64,000 nucleotides of DNA from assembly GCF_000002995.4 (NCBI RefSeq), contig NW_025062475.1:11908187-11972186 (forward strand), in the 5' to 3' direction. Position 1 is the stretch's first letter. Each line of letters begins with the position of its first letter. Made by a program: the position numbers and the translations under genes. This document shows positions 15,401 through 25,500 of this stretch, piece after piece. The stretch is from Brugia malayi. Taxonomy: Eukaryota > Nematoda > Chromadorea > Rhabditida > Onchocercidae. The notes under the pieces were generated by a model. It was not told the DNA's origin, made no database searches, and saw nothing but the letters and a program-made list of their open reading frames with translations.

Positions 15401-18400
15401 CACTCGCATCGTACGGTACTACTGGCTTTCCCTGTTCATCCAACGGCATTACTGGAACACCTGCAATGAATCTTTTATATCATTAGGAATGATAAAATGC
15501 CACTGTCATTAATATAACAATTTATTTCAGAAGTGAGATATACAATTCAGCTTGTTGTTCAAGATTTAGAAGAAAATTAAGTAATACCATAGATATTCAC
15601 AGGTGCTGTGGGCCTGCCATTCGGCCCAGAAGGAAATATGAATCGACCATTTGCATCACGTGGAAATATAGCCAAGCCTGCAAAAAAAATGCACTAAAAT
15701 TAAGAATAAAATTTTAATTACAATACAGCTTCAATCAATTGCAGCACATTAAATTTATAGTATAAAAAAATGGATTAAAAAACTACACTTTAATTTTTGC
15801 AGTTCTTATCTCTTTATTATTATCACTGCTCCTGACAAAGATATTATCAATCTTCGGAAGTTTGAATGTATTAATTTTACAGCGCAGATGATCTATGCTC
15901 ATACTTATCTAAACAGAACATAACATAACTGAATTTATGTAAAGAGAAATGCAGTTGGGATAAAAAAGCAGTTTATAAGTATGCTCTAAAAAGAAAGGCT
16001 TAAAATGATCAGTGACAATACTGATGGAAAAATAAGAATGTATATAAGAATTGTTGGAAAAAATCAGTGCAACATGCTGCAATTTAATCAATTCTGTAGC
16101 TAAGTGAGAAATATTGAGCAAAAAATTTCTTGACAAGTAAATAATTTTGAATTGAGATTTCTACATTAGTTTGAAAGAAACAGGCTTTAGATTTATTAAA
16201 GGAAATGAACTACCGTTTGTATCGATCGGTACAATGGGTCTGCCGAGAGCACCAGTTGGAAACACAGGTTGCCCGTTTTCATCTACAGGAAAAGTAGGCA
16301 AATGAGTTGTTGTATCGAACGGGAAAATTGGCATATTATTTGTATCCACTGGAAAAGCTTTTTCACCACGCGCATTTGTTGGCAAAATGAACCGTCCTTG
16401 ACTATCACGTGGAAATATAGAACTGTGTGTTCCGCGATTATATTGATAACCATTGTATGGGATAAAATTGCCACTGCCATCCTGCATGTACCAGTAGCCA
16501 TCTCTATCCACCGAATACATCTGAAAAAAAACCTTTTACCTCCAAAAATGTTACTAGAATGCTTCACTTTTTTACACATATTTCATACATTTCAAGACAT
16601 CTGCAGGAGTTTTAAATTACAATTTAAAACTACCAGAAATTTTTCAGTCAGCTGATGGGCTATTACATAATATGAGCTCTGAAAGAGACAACAATAAAAC
16701 AAAAAGTCCGTTTAAACTGTTCATTTCATAGGCAATCTAGATCGAACATCTCGTAGCACTATCTGATGCTGCTTAAGATTTCTAATGTAATTGATCTATT
16801 TCTGGACCGATCATGTAAGTAACTCCGTATATATGTTTATATAAATTCGTATTATGAAACGGTGTTCAGATAGATTCGGTGAAGGCCTTTCAATCTTCCG
16901 CTCTTTTTAACTTACGGAAAGCTTTGAAGGGAAGAAACATCAGTTTACAATATTATTTCAATAAACTATTATTGCTAAAATTTTTGAAATGGCAGTTCCA
17001 ATGATATACAAGATTGGAAACTTATAAAAAATTAATAGCAAACCGAAAATGTAATATGACGATGGATATTTGGTCGTATGAATGCCCTAGAGTTAAAGAA
17101 ACGCATGGCCAACCGACCGCTCACTACAGCAAGCAGAAAATGTAACTGAGCAAAAAAGCAACCAGTCAAACAAAATAAACGTATTTCCATAAATAATCAT
17201 CAATATGGCTACCTACCTATTAAGAAGGAAAGTGTAGAAATTTCATTTCAAAATTATGTTAATAAAGATTACTGTTTAATCAAAATGTATATATTTTCTA
17301 ACAACTTGAGGATTAATTTTTCGTTCAAACCATTTTGGGATATTCAAGTGAATCAAAAAATAAAACTGGTACAAGCACTAAAATTAGCCAAAAATACTGA
17401 CACTTACCTCTCCTGCACAACCTATATAATATCGATATCCATCACTTTCGCCGTGATATATCCAACCTGGAGGGACATAGTGTTTCGGAACTGAAAGTAA
17501 AATGATTAAAGACAAAACAATCGCCATCTCAAAATACTTCCTTCACTCTTCAGACACATGAAATTGAATGCCAAGGTTGAACTTACTTTTCCAATTCTAA
17601 AGTTCATTTAAAATTCATTATATCTTACATCTGTTCTCCTTACATAATACTGGATGGTAATCTAATAGAGAACTAGTTCAGAACTTGAAATAGGACTTAT
17701 TATCCAGTTAAAACAATCATTTCGGTAATACTAAGCAATTACTTGAATTGCTCACTCACCACTTTGAAAGTTAACCTCTTAAAATAAAACTAAATATAAA
17801 TAAAGAACAATAAGTCCATGAAAAAAAAGCTGGGACTATTTAAGATTCAAAATACTTGAGTTTACTCTAATTTATTTTGCTCGTCCTGTTTTATCTAATT
17901 AAAGTTAGTTTAGTTAACTAAAAACCTTGTGAATGCGACTTTCCAGCATTATAAATATTTCGAGCTTCTGCTGTCTCTGAACTGTCATGAGTAGTTTCGA
18001 CAACCTAAAATGAGTGCTTTAGATTTGAGAAAAAAGTAAATGATAAACAAAGAATTTATCCATAATACCTTCGCATTTTGAAATTGGATTTAGGCAAAAT
18101 TTAATAACATACAGTATGCCAAATATAAACATGTCACCTTATTTTCCGATATTTCTGACGAGCTTTGCTTTCCAGTACTACCTTCATCATTATATTGATT
18201 TTCTTGAACACTCTGATTAATAGCATCGAAATGTTCAGTACCAAAACTTCCATTTTTACTTATCCCAGACTGCGAACATGTTTTGTCTACAACTGCTTCT
18301 TCACCATCCTTTGCTGCTACTGCAGCGTGCTCCGAGGAGTCAAATTTTTCATGCGCAATCTGAGGAGTTTCACTTGCACGGATACCACATCCGTCTTCAG

Positions 18401-18521
18401 TCCGAAGCTCATCTTTCTCATTCTTATGCGTAACGTTTTCTTTTGCATATATCCCTTCATTGTTATCGTCACCCCGTGTCTGCCGACTGCCTTCCATCAC
18501 AGCATTTTCACTTTCATCCAT
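482..18521 (-). CDS. Large arginine-serine (RS) domain nuclear protein, family not recognised
   Basis: Hand-assembled minus-strand model: 18138-18521, 17926-18004, 17408-17490, 16214-16520, 15588-15677, 15371-15460, 14945-15046, 14781-14869, 14479-14571, 13545-14372, 13178-13347, 12759-13046, 12240-12424, 11791-11908, 11412-11510, 11222-11320, 10972-11053, 10740-10882, 10321-10432, 9846-9974, 9500-9621, 8909-9340, 8511-8721, 3642-3703, 1452-1575, 482-616. All junctions keep frame, giving 1551 residues. Residues 1-154 are acidic and Ser-rich. Residues 155-205 are Tyr/Trp-rich (GWIYHGESDGYRYY, DGYWYMQDGSGNF). About 205-345 are near-11-residue repeats like FPVDENGQP. About 380-405 contain QWNDYYNRYYK. 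Residues 440-715 are Pro-rich and acidic. An RS domain spans about 772-930. Lys-rich tracts and a LEDGEI motif lie near 975-1100. A basic helix (RRLKRERLRATIAMRRARER) lies near 1395. The composition suggests a nuclear pre-mRNA processing or transcription-coupled protein; that is inference. The 4.8 kb intron before the last three exons is the weakest join, and two genes remain possible. Confidence 0.72.
2944..2968 (+). repeat. GA microsatellite
   Basis: About 12 GA units within an intron of the RS-domain gene. Confidence 0.85.
3704..8510 (-). other. 4.8 kb intron of the RS-domain gene
   Basis: This large intron lies between the exons 8511-8721 and 3642-3703. It is far longer than the other introns of the gene, which are mostly 50-700 bases. 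It is AT-rich with homopolymer runs. Plus-strand exon-like fragments at about 5990-6430 are described in the findings. Otherwise I see no supported gene in it. Confidence 0.45.
12068..12264 (-). repeat. Tandem duplication including the 3' end of an RS exon
   Basis: The stretch 12068-12113 (aaaagtatgaaacattaccc and onward through ggagaattatggcga) is repeated almost exactly at about 12214-12264. The right copy is the real 3' end of the exon 12240-12424 with its donor. The left copy repeats about 25 exon bases plus the GTAATG donor inside the following intron. Between and left of the copies, a TTATCAAATCTATTG-like unit occurs about three more times (from about 11995). The left copy has no usable acceptor and an in-frame stop, so it is read as a non-functional exon relic. 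Confidence 0.7.
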
Positions 18522-18571
18522 CGAGTAGTTACAAGTTATGAATTCCGAAATATACTTGTTATCAGTAAGAC

Positions 18572-18581
18572 CTGCACAAAA
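18572..18581 (-). promoter_or_regulatory. Splice acceptor or trans-splice site before the RS-gene second exon
   Basis: Read on the minus strand this is a T-rich tract ending in GCAG, about 50 bases before the ATG at 18521. It either joins the candidate first exon at 19059-19218 or receives a spliced leader. The sequence alone does not decide. Confidence 0.4.
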
Positions 18582-19058
18582 AGATGCGTAAACAAAAGAT
18601 AAGCAAACATTCGAAAACAATAAAGACTACAATGATTAACAGCAGAAAAAATTTCATTATCTCATTAAAACCATACACTACAAGTCACATATCTATATTT
18701 GTGTTAAGAAACTAGCAATAAAAAATATGATTAAGTCTACCCATAAATTCTTTAGCTGAAGGTACAAAACCAACAATCAAATAAATTGAGAAAGTGCTAT
18801 TTATACGTTCTCAAGTAAAATAATAAAATAAAGCTTCAAAACATCACTCTATTACTCCACGAATATGATATAATAATATAACCTATAAATGAATTAGCAG
18901 TAAATTATTATAGATGAAAATACATAAATAATAATGAATGGAAGATATAAAGTAATAAAGCAATCGAATTGTTATATTATTCTTCTCAATAAAACTCAAA
19001 AAAATTAGGTAAAAAAAGGAAAGAAGAAGGAAGAGAGAGGAGAGACACCGACAAGTAC

Positions 19059-19218
19059 CAACACAACGAATCCCAATTATCGTCAATAACCATTGTTCCC
19101 GTAACGATTGATATTGAGCTGCATGAGTAGTTCTGGTTTCAAATTGATTTCCTATTTGCAGGATTTCATTAAAGGTTTGGGAGCAAGTAGCCAATTTTTT
19201 TTTCATAATGAATACCAA
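19059..19218 (-). CDS. Candidate upstream first coding exon of the RS-domain gene
   Basis: This is a GC-richer minus-strand open stretch. The ATG at 19206 (or 19218) starts MKKKLATCSQTFNEILQIGN and continues with AAQYQSLREQWLLTIIGIRCV up to a possible donor after 19059 (G|GTACTT). The exon that starts at 18571 behind a TTTTGTGCAG acceptor is open in the matching phase and runs into the ATG at 18521, so joining them extends the protein N-terminus by 66 residues with no stop. What is seen is the open frame, the phase match and the raised GC. That it belongs to this gene rather than to an unrelated small gene is inference. No family recognised. Confidence 0.4.
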
Positions 19219-19409
19219 GAATATAAGTATTAGGTAAGGTAAATTTGAAAAAAAGAAAGGACGAAAGAAGAAGAAATCACTGTATTTTCAATTAAAGACA
19301 TAACAAAACGAATGAATGGGCAATTAATATTTAAGTATTTAATGGGATATTTAATAGTAACATCGTTTTATTTGGACGAAAAGTAAGGATTTTTTTTTTG
19401 TATTGTTTT

Positions 19410-19712
19410 TTAATAATGGTTTAACTCTCTGCTATTTTATAACGATAGTTTTATTTTATTTAAATTACTTATTTAATCTTTATTTCAACCTTTTTTTACA
19501 TCTGTATATACTGTTGATTTTTACCATCCCAGCACCTTTAATAATCTTTTTCTTTTTTTTGAAATTTCTTCGTTGTATTTTTTATCAGTTTTTAACTTTT
19601 TTTTTTTAAAAAAGCTTTAACTCTATATTATTTTAGAGAGATAAAGTATTTATTTGATTTTTATTCCAACTTTTTTACATTTACATATCCTGTCGATTTT
19701 TACCAGTCACTT
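19410..19712. repeat. Diverged direct duplication in the intergenic promoter region
   Basis: Two T-rich copies begin at about 19422 (taactctctgctattttat) and 19618 (taactctatattatttta). Both then share a Tttattycaac...ttttttaca block and a gttgatttttacca / gtcgatttttacca block (19512 and 19691). Spacing drifts from 196 to 179 bases, so there have been indels. Non-coding. Confidence 0.5.
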
Positions 19713-20129
19713 TTTTTCTCTTTTGTGTCACTTATAATCTTAGGTACAAATCTTTTCTTTTTACATTTATAGTTTCAACTTATTCAATTATTTTATTATT
19801 TCCAGTTCTGAATTTATGCACATTCAAATTTTTAGTTTTCTCTTGCAATAAGCTACTTTTTTTTTAAAAAAAAAAAAAAAGGAAAAAAGGAAATTTAATT
19901 AACGCTGTGGTGAAAAACAGAAAGAGAGAAACCTTACGAATAGACTTTGTAGCAAATGCTTAAGTAAAATCTAAACATTATATTAGTGGTTGATTCCTTA
20001 TTTAATTTATTGCAGATGATTAGCCAATGAAGATTATTTTGTTATTCAATGTTGTTGAAATGAATTGAATTGTAAGAGATTATCGTGTGATAGTTTCATC
20101 AGAATTGTATGGAACTAACAAGCACATAT

Positions 20130-20136
20130 ATTTTAG
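20130..20136 (+). promoter_or_regulatory. Probable spliced-leader acceptor of the SLC35B1-like gene
   Basis: ATATTTTAG lies 61 bases before the chosen ATG at 20198, with no supported coding exon upstream. In nematodes such outron acceptors commonly receive a spliced leader. This placement also favours the ATG at 20198 over the upstream in-frame ATG at 20087. Confidence 0.45.
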
Positions 20137-20197
20137 GGAACTAATATTCCAAAATCTCAACATATACATATATAAATACATATCGATTTTCACATCG

Positions 20198-22123
20198 ATG
20201 AAAGAAATGCGTGAAACGATAACTGGTGATAGCAAGAAATTAAAAGATGAAGGTTATGTAAATGAAACATTATGGAAACAAGCAGCTAATCTATTATTTT
20301 GTGCCGGTGGTACTTTGCTTTGTTATTTTTGGTTTGGAATCATTCAAGAATCAATGTATGGTTCTTACTTTCTGGTTTTGCTTTTTTTTTTTTTTTTTTG
20401 TTTCTATCTTTGCGAACACAAAAGCATCCGGCTGAAGATGTAGCATTTATACTTTCAAATTAAAAAAAAAAAAAATTGATTGTATTGTCTATTTCAGAAT
20501 AAAGGGTAAATATGGTTCTGATGGAAATGAACGTTTCACATACACACAAGCACTGGTATTTGTACAATGCGTTGTAAATACAATATTTGCATATGTTTTG
20601 ACAGATAAAACGAAAGATAGTGTGCCAACACACACATATGCTATCATGTCTACTAGCTACTTATTTGCAATGATTACAAGTAATCATGCACTACAGTATA
20701 TACCATATCCAACGCAGGTTAGCATCCTTTCAATGCTTCTTATCTTGTTGTTTATTTATGGAGATAAAAAAAATCCCTTTTGATCGTAATGTGGATTAGT
20801 TTACATTCATAAGCTTCTCTTGATAAACTTCCGGATATCCAGTTATATGAATTGTCATCGTAGGGAAAGTATCTGTTTGTGATATTTCTAAATAAAAGTA
20901 AACATATTTTTCTACAGTCTTATTTTGCATATTGTTTCACTTAAATTTAATCTGATTTAGGTCTTGAGTAAATCATGTAAACCAATACCCATAATGGTTT
21001 TCGGTTTCCTCTTCGCTAATAAACGATACCATTTGAAGAAATGTTTCTGTGTTTTGATGATTGTATTTGGTGTTGTATTATTTCTGTACAAAGAAAAAAC
21101 AGATATAACATATGGAAAATCTGCTTTCAGTTTAGGTTTTGGTGAACTATTACTGGTATGTTACTGTTACTTTTATCCGTTGTAAAACCATGTTACATCA
21201 TAGGTCTTTTCTGACTGGTGAACGAGTTTGCGGAATAATTTTTATCGTAGTACTTGTAATCACTAACATGTTGCACATGTTGCACTTGGAAATAGTTTAT
21301 GTTTAAATATTGATGATTGATTCAATACTCTTTAATATCTTACAAGATTTTCATTTCAACATTTATAAATATCTGCTTGTTACAAAAGTTCATGGAACAT
21401 CTGTTGGGCATTTGACTGAAACCGTAGTGTACTCCAGTTTTCTTCTAATGTTTATTAAAACTATATGTATTTTATTAAAATCTAATGGGAGAGGCTAAAT
21501 GCTAAATTTATAGCTGCTATCGTTGGCAATGGATGGTACCACAGGCGCAATACAGGACAAAATTCGTCAGCGGCATAAGGCAAATGCTCACAGTATGATG
21601 TATAATATGAACTTATTTTCTTCGTTATATCTTCTAGTCGGTCTGCTTTTAACCGGTGAATTTCTCGATTTCATGATATTTGTGCAATCTTACCCGAAAA
21701 TAATAATAGAATTATTTGCTCTTGCTGCTGCAAGTGCTCTGGGACAGGTATCATTTTTTTTATGTAGTTTTTTATTATTATTATTATTTTATTTTCATGA
21801 GTTAGGAACTTTATTTTAATTGATTTAGAAAACCAATTTTTTTCAGTCTTTGAATTATCTTTTACCATTTTCAGTTCTTCATTTTCAAAACTGTAGCAGA
21901 GTTTGGTCCGCTCACTTGTTCAATTGTAACAACAACACGTAAATTATTCACGATGCTCGGTTCAGTGATCTTGTTTGGTAATACGCTAACAGGGAGACAG
22001 TCTTTAGCCACCGTCGTTGTATTTACTGGTTTGCTGTTGGATGCTATAGAAAGTAAAAGGAAAGGATCCAGTGGCAAAGTTAAACTCGCTAAAGAAAGCG
22101 ATGTTCAAAATAAATCGTTGTAA
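20198..22123 (+). CDS. hut-1: SLC35B1/HUT-1-type ER nucleotide or nucleotide-sugar transporter
   Basis: Exons 20198-20355, 20498-20717, 20961-21155, 21514-21747 and 21875-22123 join in frame to 351 residues (human SLC35B1 is about 322). Family hallmarks are GIIQE and KGKYG after the first membrane segment, [28 protein letters not shown] followed by PIPIM, a [13 protein letters not shown] segment, [13 protein letters not shown], and [16 protein letters not shown] near the C-terminus. About ten hydrophobic membrane segments fit the drug/metabolite transporter fold. Human SLC35B1 is described as an ER ATP/ADP exchanger, and the family was earlier linked to UDP-galactose transport; the substrate here is inferred from family. 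The C-terminus NKSL lacks a canonical KKxx ER retrieval signal. It is divergent from the RS-domain gene and directly upstream of PWP2. Confidence 0.93.
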
Positions 22124-22131
22124 ACATTGAT

Positions 22132-22137
22132 AATAAA
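22132..22137 (+). terminator. Polyadenylation signal of the SLC35B1-like gene
   Basis: AATAAA begins nine bases after the stop codon, implying a very short 3' UTR. It leaves about 350 bases before the PWP2 leader acceptor at 22489. Confidence 0.5.
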
Positions 22138-22477
22138 AGATTAATTTATGTTTTCTTTGCATGCTATTTATTTATATATACAACGTTTTATATATTGGAG
22201 AATAGTTTAGTTGTTTAAATTATGTACGGCTTTGTTTTGCCTTGTCTCATTGTTTTGTCTGATTGAGTTTTGTTATTTGATATGCTAATTTGTTACGACT
22301 TAGTTTATTCATATTTGAGAGTAATAAAAAGCGTCGAAAGTTATTTGTACAGGATATGTACAGATAAATATACAAGTCATGCTGGTAATTTGTTGCCACA
22401 TAATTTTATCTTTTTTTTCTACATTCCTTGAGCTAAAAATTAAATTTTTTTTCTGAAAATTTGCTTGTTACTTTTTG

Positions 22478-22489
22478 AATCTTTTACAG
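22478..22489 (+). promoter_or_regulatory. Probable trans-splice acceptor of PWP2
   Basis: TCTTTTACAG ends at 22489, 73 bases before the PWP2 ATG at 22563, within a T-rich intercistronic stretch. This fits spliced-leader addition. Whether the leader would be the monocistronic or operonic type cannot be seen. Confidence 0.45.
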
Positions 22490-22562
22490 GAATTGATCTT
22501 TTTTTCTATTACTTTTGGAACTTCATTCAAATCGAAATTCTATTTGGAAAGGAAAGGCATTT

Positions 22563-25500
22563 ATGAACATCAATTTCAAAGTTAGTCTTTAAATTGATGT
22601 GTTCTGATAAACTTTAAGTAGGGGTAAGATGCTTGTTATAGTATTGTTTGCGCTGGGAAACTTTATTTGTTTGTTTGCAAAAATTTTGTTTACAAAAGTC
22701 ATTTTATACAAGAATTGTTTTTGTTCTGGAATACTTCAAAATTGAGTTAGCTGATTGACATGCTCTAAAGTAGATTGGCCGTTGTGCTTAATCGGTTTTT
22801 TTTTTTTTTAGTTTTCAAGCCTTATCGGTACTGTTTACCGTGATGGCAACGTTACATTCTCAACTGATGGTAATTCAATTATCAGTCCAGTTGGTAATAA
22901 AGTCACAGTATTTGATCTGAAAAAGTGAGTCTGGTATTGCGATTCTCTTCTACTTTTATCATTGCGATTTTACGTGCTGTATGTTTTTCAATTGCTAAAC
23001 ATTATTGTGAGAATTGTAATGTTAGTTAATTACAGCAACCATGCAAATACTATTGCCACCGAATCAAATTTCAATATTAAGTTGGTAACTGTTCATCCAT
23101 CCGGAATGCACGCTTTTCTAGTAAATGAAGGTTACTTTTAATCTTAGTAATCTTTATTATATTTCCCTCATTCCTTATAGTTTTTTGGTCCAAATGAACT
23201 GCTTATGGTGGCATTGTTTTCATCATTATATTTTTATCATGTGTGTTCATCATATCGTTTTTCTCATTAAAATACCTATTTACGTCGATGTTATTTGCTA
23301 ATAATATTTCATTTTATAGCTGGACATGCTCAGTATATTAATTTAATTACACATACGGTTCTGTATCGACATAATTTTCGAGCTTGTGTTAGTGATGCCA
23401 AGTTTTCGATGGATGGAAGGTTTGTATTTAGACTGAAAGTTGTGTATTTTACTGTAAAAATGAGTCTTTCAAACCATTCATTTAATTTTTGGTGCGCAGA
23501 AACAAATTTTTTTAGGCGATTAGCTGCTTGTCGAGGTGGTGATGTACAAGTATTTCTGGTTGCAGGGATTGAGAATTTTCAGCTGAACCCATTTATGTTG
23601 TTGCATACTCATAAAATCACTGCTGAAAAAGCGAAAAACGTTGAATGGAGCTATGATGACAGGTATTTTGCTTATTTCTAACATTACCGGATTGGTTTCT
23701 CACTTCTTCCTGTTGATTATTATGTTAACTTTCTTCATGAAGTTTCATATTATACAACGCTTCATTTTTTCTTTTATTTCAGATTGCTGGTAGTGGGTTC
23801 TGAAGACAAGCAAGTGCGTGTGGTTTCACCCGTAGATGCTCTGAAAAATTTGTTTTTGCATGCTTTGGCTGCACATAAAGCAGAAGTAGTGGGCAGTCAT
23901 TTTTGCCACAACTCATACGATGTAATTTTTAACTTTTCCCAATTTACTAATTTTAAATTTTAATTGAAATATTAACACAAACTGGAAATTATAAAAAACA
24001 CTAAAATAAAAACCATCTTTTCAAGAAATGCTTATATTTATAAAGATATCTTAACATGGAGCTGGTACTCTCCTTTACAAAGGAATGAAATCCGGAATAA
24101 ATTTGTCATCTATTGATGATGCAGTCGCTGTTTTGAAATTCTTTTAGTTGCTGCTCACTATTATCCTTTTGTTCATTGCTCAATACTTCCTTTCGGGACA
24201 TATTTTAAATTGTTGAGCTCTAGTAATGTATTTCTGTCCTATTAATGGGTTTCATTCCAGTTAATATCAGTTGATAAGCGTGGGCTAGCTAATCACTGGG
24301 CTTGTGCTCTGAAACAAGAAGATTTTGTTGAAAGGTTGCATTCAAAAAATACTTCTAAAGATGTAAAGAAAATGTGGTACGATAAAACAAAGAGGTAATA
24401 TTTTTGATTTGGTTTTTTCTTTGTGTTGCAGGATGTAAGATTAAGGAAAATCGACAAGACATTCTTGTAATTTACTTTGATTATGTGTGAATTCCTTTTT
24501 TTCTTTTCTTTTGGTCTTTTCCACATTTCTACGTCCTGTTGAGATTCATTTGTTTTTATTTCAGTATTAGATTATGGTTTTATTTAATCTTAACAAGACC
24601 ACAATTACTCGTTTACTCGTCTTTTATTTTGATTGTTCGGAATTTTTCAGACATTTCATGATGGAGCATTTGGATAATGCACACGGCGTTAATCTCACAG
24701 CAAGTAGCTTCCATCCACCAACATCAATGTTGATCACCGCATTTTCAAATGGAGCATTTCTTTTGCATGAAACACCAAATTTTAATCTTATCTACAGTTT
24801 ACGGTAAATTATTCCACGTGCCTCTCTGTAGACGGTATTTAGCGATTATTCTTTAAACAAAAAAAAAAAAAAAAAAATTAAGTAGTTTAAGATGACAACT
24901 TTATTCTTTGATATATCCAGTTTGTTCTCTAATAATATAGAAAATCTTGAAATAAATTAGTGATTTAGGTCCTTATTTTTTATTTCCCAAATTATAATAA
25001 TTCAGATTACTTAGATGACTTTATGATTTGTGCAGGATTGTAATCTTTTTTTCAAATAAAGGGTGTCGGAAACAAAGGTGTCATCTCTAGCTGTTAACAA
25101 ATCTGGTGACTGGATAGCAATAGCGTGTGGAAAAGGAACAGAAGGTCAGTTAGTAGTTTGGGAGTGGCAAAGTGAAACTTACGTTATGAAACAGCAGTCA
25201 CATAGTCAGTCCATTACAACAGTTGCTTATTCACCTGATGGGTCTCAAATTGCTACCGGTGCTGAAGATGGAAAGGTTTCCTTTTCTTATGTTTCAGTGA
25301 CTTTTCCAAACAGTTCTTCAAATAAAAATTGATGGTTTTGTATTGTTATAGTTTGTCAAAATTTCATTTTCTGAAGAAATACTTTCTTAAAAATAGATTC
25401 TTCATCATTGACAAGACATTTGTATCTTAAAAATTTTGACTGAATTCAATATTTCAGGTGAAAGTTTGGTCTTGCCGGTCTTCGTTTTGTGTTGTAACAT

